DNA of 19,705 nt from positions 1 through 19,705 of the forward strand of contig PJAB01000864.1 of the NCBI GenBank assembly GCA_002887195.1, read 5' to 3'. Shown piece after piece: positions 1 to 9,188 of the stretch. Under the pieces are notes generated by a model that worked only from the letters and a program-made list of their open reading frames with translations, searched no databases and had not been told where the DNA came from. Each line of letters begins with the position of its first letter. The first letter of the stretch is position 1. The position numbers and the translations under genes were made by a program. The stretch comes from Chrysochromulina parva. Its lineage: Eukaryota; Haptophyta; Prymnesiales; Chrysochromulinaceae.

Positions 1-2
1 TG

Positions 3-146
3 GACATGGGCCAGTGGAGCAACATCGAGCGGGAGATCAGACGATGCACCCCATTCTTGCGGAAGTTTGACGAGCTGCGTGAACGTGAGGTGCTTGATCG
101 AATAGACTCATCGAGTGAGTCGCTGACACAGGAGTGCAACTTCTGA
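3..146 (+). CDS. 3' end of an unidentified protein-coding gene (partial, cut by window start)
   Basis: An open frame enters from the left edge and runs 47 codons to a TGA at 144-146. The peptide is highly charged: it opens DMGQWSNIEREIRRCTPF, continues with a Leu/Glu/Arg-rich stretch that could be helical, and ends in a Ser/Glu-rich tail (DSSSESLTQECNF). Both other forward frames contain stops in the same stretch. No family is recognised. The fragment is short, so the call rests on an open frame, plausible composition and the non-coding look of the sequence after the stop. It could be a terminal exon. It converges on the membrane-protein gene ending at 790. Confidence 0.35.
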   Translation, partial: DMGQWSNIEREIRRCTPFLRKFDELREREVLDRIDSSSESLTQECNF

Positions 147-789
147 TACCCAGACCTACAGACCCACTCCGGCTCGCGAGACTCTGGAATGGACCGGTAA
201 GTGAATGTCGGGCAGAGTGTCCAGTTTACATTGCCCGACGACAGGCAGGCCCGATGGCGGCAAGGTTCCCGGCTTTCCGCGTCCGCGTCGCTGATCAGCG
301 AGGGCGGCGGTGGAGGCAGAGGGGTGGAGGGGAATGAGTTGTAATGAGATAACTATGTAATAGACGGTTGTGTGGTGAGCGCGGGGGCCGCGACGAAACT
401 GACTGACTGACTGACTGACTATGACTAGGTAGATGGACGCTTGATTCAATATCGTTCCAGAAAAACCAAAACCGATCGCGGCGACCCTGTCATGTGTCGA
501 CACTCGACAGGCGAGTCGCCACGCCGCCCCGGCCGCCGCGCGTGGTCGATCATACACCGAGAGACGGATCTAGTTAAAGCGTGTTCCGTGTATAATACTT
601 CATAGCCTAGGCAGCGTGTACACTAGTCGGTTTTGGTACATAACAGCTCGTGACATGTCCTCCACTCGAACACGTTACCGGGGATTCAGTTACACCGAGC
701 TGAACGCGGCGGGGCGTGTGATGCTGGCCTGTGGTGGGGTCAGGCCACAGAGCAGACTGGTGAATGGGATCTTTGGCCCTGGAGCTAGT
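147..789. other. Convergent intergenic region with a tetranucleotide repeat and a small hairpin
   Basis: No convincing gene is seen between the partial + gene and the 3' end of the - strand membrane-protein gene. It holds an (ACTG)n tract at 398-420, a GTGTACAC palindrome at 616-623, and a perfect 7-bp inverted repeat (TGGCCTG / CAGGCCA, 9-nt loop) at 725-747 just beyond the - strand gene's stop. Open frames here lack domains. It probably contains both 3' untranslated regions. Confidence 0.5.
398..420. repeat. (ACTG)n microsatellite
   Basis: Nearly six uninterrupted copies of ACTG lie in the spacer after the partial + gene. A simple sequence repeat with no evident function. Confidence 0.9.
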
Positions 790-3081
790 TCATGCTATTA
801 AGCCACCTGCTTTGGGTGCAGCTTCATCATCTTCACGGCTGCCGATGGCAGACCATGCCTCCCATGCATCATCATCATTCTTCTTGGCCGCCTTAGCTAC
901 ACGCGCGCGGTTGAGGTGATCTTCGAGCAGTCCATCACGATCACTCTCCAACGGATGTGCCGATCTGGCCGCGAGCTCGTCGTCGATTCGCACCTTCTCC
1001 TTCAGGAGATCGGTGCTCAACTGTCGAGATTCACTCAGATGCACTCAGATGCACTCAGACGCACTCAGATGCACTCAGCCGCACTCAGATGCACTCAGAC
1101 GCACTCAGACGCACTCAGATGCACTTAGACGCACTCAGACGCACTCAGTGCTCTCACACCTTAGGCACGAGGGCGCCACGTCGGTCGTATGCGGTCGGCA
1201 GTGCCCCATGAATGAGGGGGCCAATGATGGGGAGCAGGAAGAGCAAGAAGGGAAAGGCGGCCATAGAGTAGGCCATCAGCGTAAAGTACAGCATGGACCA
1301 GAACGCATCCGATCGGTTTGCATCGGAAAGGCCATGGTCACTGTAGACGCTCGACGGGACCATGCAATCAGAGGCAAGGAGCATGCAATCAGCAGGCATC
1401 AGCTGAAGACGCTCGACGGGACCATGCAACCAGAGGCATTCAGCATGCAAGCAGCAGGCATCACCTGAAGACGCTCGACGGGACCACTAAGCCACGTGTG
1501 AGCAAGACGAGCCATCCGATACAGATGAGGAGCACCACGACGGCGTCATAGAGTACAAAGTAGAAGAGCAGCCCACCATTCTGCTCCTTGGCTCCGCGAT
1601 CCTTGCGCAGCTTCTCCCGATACTGATCCAGCACTTCCAACATCTCTTCGCGCTCGTTCGCCGCTTCTGGATGCTTCTCCTCAGCTCCAACGTTTGCTCG
1701 AGCTGCAGACGGCGCCCCCGAGGGACTTACCGCCGGCGGTGGCGTAGCTCTCCCGCCCATCTTCACGCCCACAGCGCCCTGGACGCCCACCACAGCGTCC
1801 TGGACGCCCACCACAGCGCCCGGCGGCGGCGTAGCTCTCCCGCCCATCTTCACGCCCACAGCCTCGACCGCCTCCGCCACCGCGCCCGCAGCTGTCGACG
1901 CCGCCGCCATCAAGTCCGTTGCCAACGCCGCCGCCGCCTCCTCCCCCTTCTTCTTTCCCATAGCCTCCTCCTTCTTCTTCCTCTCGCGCAGCACGTCGCG
2001 GTCCACCACGCCGTCGAGGGTGCCTGATGAGGGAGGCCACACAAAATCATCCGTAGTTTTCAGTGCGCACTCAGACGCACTCAGATGCACTCAGATACAC
2101 TCAGATACACTCAGACGCACTCAGATGCCATCAGTGCTTGCATACCATCCGCCAAATCGAGGCGCGCATCCTCCAACGCGATGAGCGCCTCCTCGCCGCC
2201 CTTGACGGGGTGGCACGGGAAGAAGAGCAAGCAGGCCGCCGTGTAGATGAGCGCGATGCGCAGAGGCTGGAGGCACACCTCGAACGCAAACTCTGTCGAG
2301 AGGCCTGGCGCGTTGTTCAGGCACGCGTTCTTGTTGCCCGCGTTCTCATCCAAGATGCACGAACCTGATGAGGGAGGCGATTTGGGACCATCAGGGGCAA
2401 TCCGAGGCCATCCGAGGCAATCCGAGGCAATCAGAGGCAAAGGCAATCCGAGGCAATCAGGGACGTACCCATGGCGAATCCGAGCTGCACGGCCACAAGC
2501 ACGCCACTGCCGAAGAATTGGAACGTCTTGAACTGGAGGATGAAGTGCACGAGCTGGAACTCGTCGCTCTTGTCAATCAGCAGGAACTTGACACAGGAGA
2601 TGATGATCGACGAGCCCCACAGCGGATTCAGGCACAGCAGCAGCAGCAACACCGAGAAGGGGTCGCGCAGCATCGACCAAATGTTGCCGTCGGCAGGCAA
2701 GAGCGCGTGCAAGAAACGCGCCCTCAGCGCGCGGTACCCACAGCCGCTCGGATACGTGTCCGCCCAGAACCGTACTCTCATCTCGCGAAACTCGCCGTGG
2801 GGTCCTGACCGCAAGATCCTCAGCTTCAGGCCTCGCTCCGTATCAGCACGGATCGCACTCCAGAGCCTGTCGGAGATATTTCGGACATGCCCCGCCAGTC
2901 TTTCGGGCATATACGGCGGCACCATACTCTCCGTGAAGGATTTGCCCGCGACGTCGAGAACCTTTTCTAGAGCGACCATCACACCCTTGTCGATGGCCTC
3001 ATCGCGCTTTTTCTTGACAGCCTCGACACCCTTCCCGAATGCGTCTTCCATTCGCGTATAGGCGCTCTGCACGGCACCCAT
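790..3081 (-). CDS. Five-exon polytopic membrane protein of unknown function (about 600 aa)
   Basis: Exons on the minus strand are 3081-2469, 2364-2146, 2023-1465, 1340-1160 and 1020-790. The joins keep phase (1, 1, 2, 0) and give 1803 nt, a 600-residue protein. Residues 1-60 are basic and amphipathic. Hydrophobic segments lie near 141-168, 177-205, 236-255, 429-453 and 480-510. Between the third and fourth, residues 280-430 are Lys/Glu-rich, then Ala-rich, then hold an in-frame duplicated GVKMGGRATPPP block, then a helical charged stretch. The C-terminus (525-600) is acidic and hydrophilic. The segment around residues 140-200 (WSMLRDPF... LLIDKSDEFQLVHFILQF) looks conserved, but I cannot name a family. 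All four introns have GT-AG borders and carry repeats. The gene is divergent from the NFACT-R gene at 3339. Exon borders are inferred from frame and phase. Confidence 0.75.
1021..1159 (-). repeat. Intron 4 of the membrane-protein gene, filled by a 10-bp minisatellite
   Basis: This 139-bp phase-0 intron has donor GTGTGA after CCTAAG and acceptor CTCGACAG. Twelve 10-bp units, GCACTCAGAY on the + strand (RTCTGAGTGC in sense), occupy 1031-1150, almost the whole intron. The donor side (GAGAGCACTGA) resembles the start of the next exon (TTGAGCACCGA). Confidence 0.8.
1341..1464 (-). repeat. Intron 3 of the membrane-protein gene: exactly two 62-bp copies of the exon edge
   Basis: This 124-bp phase-2 intron runs from donor TTCAG|GTGATG to acceptor TACAG|TGACC. 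The end of exon 3 (sense GTCCCGTCGAGCGTCTTCAG) recurs inside the intron at exactly 62 bp and 124 bp downstream. In + coordinates the copies begin at 1341, 1403 and 1465. The intron is therefore a whole number of tandem units. The middle copy ends CTTCAG and is a possible alternative acceptor. Confidence 0.85.
1741..1863 (-). repeat. In-frame 87-bp direct repeat inside exon 3
   Basis: A 35-bp block starting GGCGTAGCTCTCCCGCCC at 1741 recurs at 1828. The 87-bp spacing is a multiple of three. It encodes the twice-occurring GVKMGGRATPPP segment of the membrane protein, with VVGVQ/AVVGVQ repeats between. It looks like a recent internal duplication in a disordered linker. Confidence 0.8.
2024..2145 (-). 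repeat. Intron 2 of the membrane-protein gene with 10-bp minisatellite
   Basis: A 122-bp phase-1 intron, GTATGC...CATCAG. About seven units of the same TCAGAYGCAC 10-mer found in intron 4 lie at roughly 2065-2136. Its last 14 sense bases, GCCTCCCTCATCAG, closely match the end of intron 1 (CGCCTCCCTCATCAG). Confidence 0.8.
2365..2468 (-). repeat. Intron 1 of the membrane-protein gene with a 10-bp minisatellite
   Basis: A 104-bp phase-1 intron, GTACGT...CATCAG. It is built of units like TCCGAGGCAA on the + strand (sense TTGCCTCGGA, alternating with CTCTGATTGCC). The first bases (GTACGTCC) resemble the first bases of exon 2 (GTTCGTGC). Confidence 0.8.
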
Positions 3082-3338
3082 GCTTGCAGCAGTGCCCTCC
3101 TGTCTCCTTGAGAAGCCGCGCCAGCCACGACGAAATGGAGCAGGAATTCGCAGAGGCCGACTTCTTTTGGACGTGCGGAATTCGATTTGAATTCGTCAAT
3201 CTCCGGCACGCTCGAAATGGTTGCCTCACGCCTGTTCCCGTTCCGTCTGTGAATTCATGTTTGAGAATCGCTCGTTCGGTCAACTTTCGGGACGACCACA
3301 ACCACGCCGGACCTCTCCCCCTGCCCCTCGGGACCAAT
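3082..3338. promoter_or_regulatory. Shared divergent promoter region (membrane protein / NFACT-R gene)
   Basis: These 257 bp separate the start codons of two divergently oriented genes and should hold both promoters and 5' leaders. Composition is lower in GC than the flanking exons, with two GAATTCG-type sites near 3177-3195. The + reading frame of the NFACT-R gene stays open back to 3039, but this stretch has no recognisable domain. No TATA box is evident. The assignment rests on gene layout only. Confidence 0.4.
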
Positions 3339-4505
3339 ATGCTCGTGGTCGCTCGGGCTGCTCGTGCCCTCCCGCTGCTCGCTGTGCTCAGCCGGCCGCA
3401 GTCGTTCCTGCGGAGCGGATTTGCGCCATTTGCGTGCGCCGCTGCTGCCACCTCGTCCTCGAGCGTGTCCGATCTCCTCGCTGCCTGGCTCGACAAGGCG
3501 CTCACGGCCGAGGCACGCAAGCGCAAGGCGCTGCAAAAGGAGGCGGATGCGGCGCGCAGCGCCGAGCGACTAGGGCAGTGGGCAACACTCGTGGTGGCCA
3601 ATCTGTACCGTATCGATCCGGCGGCCGAACGCGCCATCGTTGAGGATTGGGAAAACGGCGGTACGCCAACGGAGCTCAAATTTGACCCGAGCGAAGGCAC
3701 GCCGCGTGAGCAGGCGGACAAGGCATTCGCCAAGGCACGGAAGCTGCGGCGCGGCTCGGCCGTCGTCGCCGAGCTCATCGAGCAGAGCGAGGCCACCGAG
3801 CGCAAGCTGCGCGCATGGCGGCAGCGACTCGACGTCTCGGCGGCCGAGGTGGACGCTGTGAATGACGAAACGCTCCGGAAGCTGCGCTCCGACATCACTC
3901 GCGAGGCGAAGAAGCTGCAGCTCAAGCTGCCTGAGCATGGGTTCGCCGCCGAGGGCGATCGCTCCGCGGCGGCCGGTAAGAGCAAGAGCTTGCCACGCGG
4001 GAGCCGTGCCGACACGCAGCCGCAGCAGCTCTTCGCCTCGAAGACGGGCGGATGGAGCGGCCGAGAGTTCGTCTCACCCGCGGGCGTCCCGATTTTGGTC
4101 GGACGCAACCGCGCCGAGAACGAGCAGCTCTCGCTCAAGATTGCGCGCGATCCGGACGTCTGGTTCCACGTACGCGGCGCGCCGGGCGCTCATGTGGTGC
4201 TGCGCATGTCCCTGCTGCCAAAAGCGTCGGTGGCCGACGACGATTGCATGCAAATGGCCGCTGACCTCGCCGCCTTCTATTCTGAGCTGCGCGACGAGCG
4301 CAAGGCCCTCGTCGCATACACGAGCCCGCGGCACATCACGAAACCCAACGGAGCGCCGCTCGGCGCCGTGCGGTTGCGCGAGGAGGACGGCACCATCCTC
4401 GGCCGGCCCACCGATAGTGCGCTCATCCCAAAGTCCATCGTCGAGCTGCGGGAGCGAGAAACCCGAGGGGGGGGGGCACTGTCTGGTGGAAGCGGCTATT
4501 CTTGA
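3339..4505 (+). CDS. NFACT-R (RqcH/NEMF C-terminal half) protein, probably plastid-targeted, lacking NFACT-N
   Basis: An intronless 388-residue protein. Residues 43-200 match the coiled-coil middle of the NFACT/RqcH family, including the LLVANLY-like segment (LVVANLYRIDP, 84-94) and a helical hairpin. Residues 242-345 form the NFACT-R (DUF814) domain: SPAGVPILVGRNRAENEQL, then DVWFHVRGAPGAHVV, then AYTSPRHITKPNGAPLG. In bacteria RqcH binds stalled 50S subunits carrying peptidyl-tRNA and adds alanine tails. The N-terminal NFACT-N tRNA-binding half and HhH domain are absent, so Ala-tailing by this protein alone is doubtful. The ATG at 3339 is chosen because it starts a signal-like sequence (residues 1-27) followed by SGFAPFA, resembling the ASAFAP motif of complex plastid presequences. 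A G10 run sits near the 3' end of the frame. The domain call is strong; location is inferred. Confidence 0.85.
   Translation: MLVVARAARALPLLAVLSRPQSFLRSGFAPFACAAAATSSSSVSDLLAAWLDKALTAEARKRKALQKEADAARSAERLGQWATLVVANLYRIDPAAERAIVEDWENGGTPTELKFDPSEGTPREQADKAFAKARKLRRGSAVVAELIEQSEATERKLRAWRQRLDVSAAEVDAVNDETLRKLRSDITREAKKLQLKLPEHGFAAEGDRSAAAGKSKSLPRGSRADTQPQQLFASKTGGWSGREFVSPAGVPILVGRNRAENEQLSLKIARDPDVWFHVRGAPGAHVVLRMSLLPKASVADDDCMQMAADLAAFYSELRDERKALVAYTSPRHITKPNGAPLGAVRLREEDGTILGRPTDSALIPKSIVELRERETRGGGALSGGSGYS
4467..4476 (+). repeat. G10 homopolymer inside the last codons of the NFACT-R gene
   Basis: Ten consecutive G residues encode part of the RGGGALSGGSGYS tail. A length change of one or two would replace only about the last 14 residues and would leave the NFACT-R domain intact. 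Confidence 0.85.
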
Positions 4506-5066
4506 CCATGCTTGACGGTGTTGGGTGTGAATTTGAATTCCAAGTACCGCGTAAGCGCCGCGTACGTTGGCCGGGGTACTCGTAACCGAACACTCAGACT
4601 GTACCGATCGGTTCCGCCGCGCTCATAGCGAAGGATACCGGCTCGCTCGCCCGAATCGAATTGTTCGAATATAATCGCGTCGCGCGGCGCGATTCGCATT
4701 CGAACCGGATCCGGATTCGAACAAGCGCGGGAACCGGGGGCGGGGGCCCACAGGCCCCTGCTGGCCTTGAGCCCGCTACGAGCAACGAGGTCCTCGCCTC
4801 GCCGCACGTGACACCCCCACTGCGCCCCACCCCGCGGGGCCGGACCCCGAGGACAGCCCGACCCGGTGGCGGCCGCGGACCCGGCGCCGACCTCGCCGGC
4901 CGGCGCCGCCGCGCGGGGGCTTAGCGGGGGCGTGTACACTGAACACTAATGGAGTGTACACTGTACTGGCCCTGCAGTACCGTTTCAGGTACCGTCCCGC
5001 GAGAGAGTCTACGAAATCCTCTAGCTCTACCACCCCCCACCACTACGCACTAGTCATTACGTTACT
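4506..5066. other. Convergent intergenic region, GC-rich, no gene recognised
   Basis: This spacer lies between the stop of the NFACT-R gene and the stop of the LON-like gene on the other strand. It contains two ATTCGAAC words near 4698-4720, a very GC-rich block (about 4730-4925), and a pair of GTGTACAC palindromes at 4932-4939 and within AGTGTACACT at 4953-4962. Open frames here are low-complexity Arg/Gly/Pro readings of GC-rich DNA. It probably contains both 3' untranslated regions. Confidence 0.45.
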
Positions 5067-6289
5067 TCAGCTGCCGTCGCCGAGCGCGGCGATACTCTCG
5101 CGTGCTTGCAGCTCGTCCCGTTTCGCGCGCAGGAGCGCGGCTGCCTCGCGCCAGCGCCACTCGCTGTCAAGGTTCGCCATCGCCTCACGCCAAAGGTGGT
5201 CATCGCACCTGTGGGAAGGGGTATGCGCCGTGATGAGCACGCGCATGCAACTGCGCCGTCGCCCCACGCCATCAGAGGTCATCACGCCCGCTCGCGAGGC
5301 GCAAGGCCTCCTGAGGAAGTTGGCAATCAGAGTTCATCAGAGGTCATCACACCCGCTCGCGAGGCGCAAGGCCTCCTGAGGAGGTTGGCAATCAGAGTTC
5401 ATCAGAGATCATCACACCCGCTCGCGAGACGCAAGGCCACGAAAGATTGCACCGAGAGTAGCGGAAGAGATTCGTGCTCGTCGGCCACGCACTCTGCCGC
5501 TCGCTCCAGCTCCTCCTTCAACTCCAGCCCCGCCTCCAGAGACTGCTCTAGGCTCACCGCCACCCGCACCGATGACGACAACGAAGTGTGTGCTGGCGGT
5601 TCGTCACGACCCGATTTCCGGCTGAGCTCGACTTGATCTTGCTGTGGGATCGAGAGGAGCAGAGCCGAGGCGGCGCCGCCGAGCGATTCGAGCCGTGCAG
5701 CCAGCTGGCGCTCTCGTAACCGTTGCGTGAGCGCGAGGGAGAGCGACCAGAGCGACTCACAATCCTCTTTGAGCTTCCGTAGCGTGCCCACGTCCGCGGA
5801 GGCGGAGTCGGCGAGCTTTGGCCCGCGGCACATGAGGACTGGGCGCTCGGCCACCTTCGCCCGAATGAGCCGTCGGCCTACGCCGAGGATCACGGCGCGC
5901 GACGGCGAGAGCTGCAGCACGCGAGCGGCAGTCGCGTTGATGTTGAGAACTGACGAGGAGGTGCGCGCTGGCACAAAGAGGAACGAGCCACCGACGTCGA
6001 GTGAGGCGAGGAGTTTGAACTCGCTCGGGTCGCGGATGCGCAGCTCGCGTCGCTCGCCGACCCAGAGGGGAAGTGCAAACGGCGCACACAGTGTTGGCAC
6101 ATCGGCGCCGTCAGGCTCTGGAGCGCCATCGCGGATGGATGTGAAGAGCCAAGCGTCGCTCGAAGTTGGTGTCGAGGTGCGAGCGAGCGACGAAGATGCC
6201 AAGAAAGGGTGGTGGGCCACCCGAAATGCATACGTAGAGCCGCACGACATCGACACCAAAAGAATCGCGATCCGCCGCATCGATTTCAT
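5067..6289 (-). CDS. Two-exon plastid-type LON/PUA-like domain protein (337 aa)
   Basis: Exon 1 is 6289-5418 and exon 2 is 5208-5067; the phase-2 join gives 337 residues. Residues 1-20 form a hydrophobic signal, followed by TYAFRVAHHPF with Phe in the +1 position expected after signal cleavage in complex plastid presequences. Residues 66-155 (APFALPLWVGERRELRI, then LLASLDVGGSFLFVP, then a beta-rich stretch) resemble the N-terminal LON substrate-binding (PUA-like) fold found in stand-alone algal plastid proteins. Residues 165-337 are helical, with a predicted coiled coil and a final WREAMANLDSEWRWREAAAL helix that resembles the end of LON-domain proteins. No AAA+ or protease domain is present, so this is not a complete Lon protease. 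The ATG at 6289 is chosen because it begins the signal. It is divergent from the ankyrin/RING gene and convergent with the NFACT-R gene. Family assignment is moderate. Confidence 0.65.
5209..5417 (-). repeat. Intron of the LON-like gene built from a 65-bp exon-edge duplication
   Basis: A 209-bp phase-2 intron, GAGCGG|GTGTGATG ... CCCACAG|GTGCGATG. The exon 1 edge (GCCTTGCG[T/C]CTCGCGAGCGG) is repeated at an exact 65-bp period; in + coordinates the CTCGCGAG blocks start at 5291, 5356 and 5421. Only the 5421 copy is in the exon as modelled. The first bases of the intron (GTGTGATGA) nearly copy the first bases of exon 2 (GTGCGATGA). The units contain CTCTGATGAACTCTGATTGCC-type runs. Confidence 0.8.
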
Positions 6290-6738
6290 GACTGACAGGA
6301 ATGACACAGGGCCCGACGATTTCATATAGTTTTCATATGAACACTCAAAGTATACCGGTAAAAAGACACCGAGGGGAGCCGGGACACACACGGGACACAC
6401 ACGGGACACACGGGCGCACACTCGTACCGGAAACAGCAACACAGACTTTCGAAATGAGACACATGCAGAGAAGGACAGGACGCCATTTGGCCATTTCACA
6501 ACACTCCGACGTGTGGCAACTCTCATAAAGCGGCTGATAAGTGATGAGCTTTGACTTCCCGAAAGGCACCAAGTCGCATGAAAAAAGACAGTGAAAAAAG
6601 TTGAAACGGCGCCTGTAGTTCCGATCAGGAAGCGTACCGGTATAATAAAAATCTCCCCGTTGAGAACGCGTCGCATCTCAGCAGGCATCCATGAGGCTTG
6701 CTTGTTGCCTGTTGCGTTGAGTTGTCCCGCCAACAGCA
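6290..6738. promoter_or_regulatory. Divergent promoter region (LON-like gene / ankyrin-RING gene)
   Basis: 449 bp between two divergent start codons, lower in GC than the flanking genes. It contains a short GGGACACACAC tandem (6380-6420), A-rich patches around 6581-6602, and a dispersed repeat copy that reaches the start codon of the + gene. No TATA-like or initiator element can be singled out. Confidence 0.4.
6380..6420. repeat. GGGACACACAC short tandem repeat
   Basis: Two full 11-bp units followed by a 9-bp and a degenerate 10-bp unit, in the divergent promoter region about 90 bp upstream of the LON-like start codon. Confidence 0.8.
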
Positions 6739-6749
6739 ATGAATGAGGC
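6651..6749 (+). repeat. Dispersed repeat, copy A (31-bp block plus 58-bp block)
   Basis: The 31-bp block 6651-6681 (ATCTCCCCGTTGAGAACG...) recurs in the same orientation at 12153-12183 with two mismatches. The adjacent 58-bp block 6692-6749 recurs in inverted orientation at 12188-12245; 38 bases of it are identical. The ATG at 6739 of the ankyrin-RING gene lies inside the second block. Confidence 0.85.
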
Positions 6750-9157
6750 AAAATTCCCGATGGTGGATCGCCCCCCCCACGATGAGCTCGAGGCGGCAGC
6801 CGCCACGCCCCTCAGCCTCGCGCGCACGATCTCAGAGCAGCGGATGGACGCCAAGGCTATGGCGATGCTGTTGCGCGACGCCGAACGAGGGTCTGCTGCC
6901 GCTCCAGTGCCCCCTCTCCCCCGGAGAGCTGCCACCGTCTCCGCTCCACGGGAAGCCATGAGCAGCCCACCTGCGCTCGGACCGCGGCGGACGCGCTCCG
7001 AACCGGTTGCTAATCGCGGCTCAATCGTTTGCGAGCGCGTCCCGTGGCGAGTTACGCGCTCCGAACCGGTTGCTAATCGCGGCTCAATCGTTTGCGAGCG
7101 CGTCCCGTGGCGAGTTGCTGAGGAGGCTCTCCGAGCATCGCCCGAAGGCGCACAGCTGCACCTTCCCAGCCTCATACATTATCCGAGCTCGGCTCCCCTG
7201 ATGACTGTGGTCCTGAGCGAGCGCATCGACGACGACTTCATCGGCCGCCTGCACAACCTTGGGTTGCGCAAGCAAATGGCACGCCTCTGCGCGGTCGCCC
7301 GCCATCCGGTGGAACCCAAGAGCGCATTGTTCTTTGGGTGGCCGGAACTCGGCACCTTCGCGGATGAAGACGATTCCGGCCCATGGGTCGCACGCCACCC
7401 CTGGCGGACGCTCCTCACCGTGCTCGACGGAGTCGCTGTGGGCCTGTGCGCTCTGCACGGGGCGGGAGAGGCGCACGGTGCTGTGACAGCCGCAGCCGTT
7501 GGCGTCCGCCATGATGGCAGCGCGTGGCTGCTCCCGTGTGGCAGCCTGCACCTGCGTCCATCCGGGTCAGCGACGGATGGCGAGAAAGCGCTCGCACGCG
7601 ATGCGGACGTGCGCGCAGTTGGCCGACTCCTGCTCGAGCTCGCCAGCGCCGGAGCATCGGTCCCACCTGCTGTGAGCGTGGCGCTGCTGGAGCTAGCGCA
7701 CAAGTGCGAGGCACTCGAGCTCACTATGCACAAGGTGGCCGCCAAGCTCGCCGATGTGCTCCGCATGAGCGTGCTGGACTCCTCCACCACGGCGCCTACA
7801 GTAGACCTGCCGCCTGCCATGCAGCGCTGGTCCCGCCTTCGCGTTGTCATCACGGCTGCTGCAGCCTTCGCTGGTGAAGCGGCCGCAACGCGAGCACTGT
7901 GCCTCATCTGCCGCGAGGAGGTCAGCACGCGCCACGGGCTCGCCTGCCCCGAGGGCCACCTGATCTGCTCGGGGGTACATTGCCTTCAGGGGTACATTTG
8001 CAGCCTCGCTGGCTCGGAGAAGCTGCGCTGCTCGAATGGCGCCCTCGACTGCCTCGGCGACCACCAGCAGCCATTTTCCTTTGGCCGCAGCATGGTCGAG
8101 CCCCTCCTCTTCGGAGATGCGCTGCGGCTCTACCTCGAGACGCCCGAGACGCCGGAGACACCGGAGACGCTCGGGCCGCTGGGCGCGGGAGAGGAGCACT
8201 GCACTCCCGAGTCGATTCAGCCAGAGCTCCACGAGGCCCTGAACCTCGGCTGCCCATCTTGCGGGGTGTTCTGCGACCCCAATCCAGATGGATGCATCGC
8301 GATGACGTGCGGAAGATGCAACGAGGCGTTCTGCTGGCTGTGCTTTCAGCCCTGCGGCCGCGATGCGCACCCTCACTGCCGCGAGGAGCACGGTGATCTC
8401 TTTCCGCCGCCATCCTGCGAGCACCATTGGCATCGGCGGCTCCGATGGCGCCAGGTCGACGGGCTGCTGCAGCGCTCGTTCGGGGCCCGCCGCCTGCCCG
8501 AGCGGGAGGAGGCCTTGCGCCTCTGTGAGCGGAACCTCGCGGACAGCAAGATTGGGCTGTGGCCTTTCCCGGCCGATGAGCCGTCAGTGGGAGGCGCGAT
8601 CGGAGGCATGCCGCACGTGCTCGCGGCGCAGTTTGGGCAGCTCGTTGAGCTTCGAGCGCTCCTCGAAGAAACGCCGGGGCTGCTCGACCAGACCGACGAC
8701 CGCGGCATGACTGCGCTCATGGCCGCAGCGCACGGAGGGCACGCGGCTGTCGTCACGTTGCTCCTCGAGCACGGGGCGGACGTTACCAGCCGGGACGATG
8801 ATGGGGTGAGCGCACTGGAATATGCGATCAGGGAAGACAAGCAAGAGGTGGTCTTGGCTATCCTCGCCTGCGCGGCGCAGGAAGTGAACGCAGTGGGTGA
8901 AGGAGGGACGGCGCTGCTGCTCGCGTGCGAGTTTGGGCGTGAGGCGATTGCGCTGGCGCTCCTGGATCGAGGCGCCGAGGTCGACGCGGTGGATCGGTCT
9001 AGGAAGACGGCTCTGATGCATGCATGCGAGAGTGGGCATGCGGCGACAGCGCTGGCGCTCCTGGATCGTGGCGCCGAGGTCAACGCGGTGGATGGGTACG
9101 GGAAGACAGCTCTGATGTATGCGTGCGAGGGCGGCGGCGGCGAGGCGCGGCGGCGAG

Positions 9158-9188
<31 letters not shown>

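Noticed and set aside
1701..1732. Strong donor GTAAGT plus acceptor CTGCAG inside exon 3 of the membrane-protein gene
   Set aside because: The interval would be only 28 bp, shorter than any plausible spliceosomal intron here, and reading through keeps the frame open.
3039..3338. Upstream extension of the NFACT-R reading frame to 3039
   Set aside because: It overlaps the 5' end of the opposite gene, has no domain, and would bury the signal-like sequence that starts at 3339.
4690..4830. Possible tRNA gene (ATTCGAAC words and a peptide reading like AGLEPATS, often seen antisense to tRNA T-arms)
   Set aside because: No cloverleaf could be formed: the acceptor and D-arm do not pair and the spacing is wrong.
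5067..6289. Complete Lon protease
   Set aside because: No Walker motifs and no Ser-Lys protease domain are present; only an N-terminal LON-like fold is suggested.
6290..6751. Upstream extension of the LON-like reading frame to 6751
   Set aside because: The extra residues translate the GGGACACACAC repeat and the dispersed repeat. The ATG at 6289 begins a typical signal followed by the AFRV motif.
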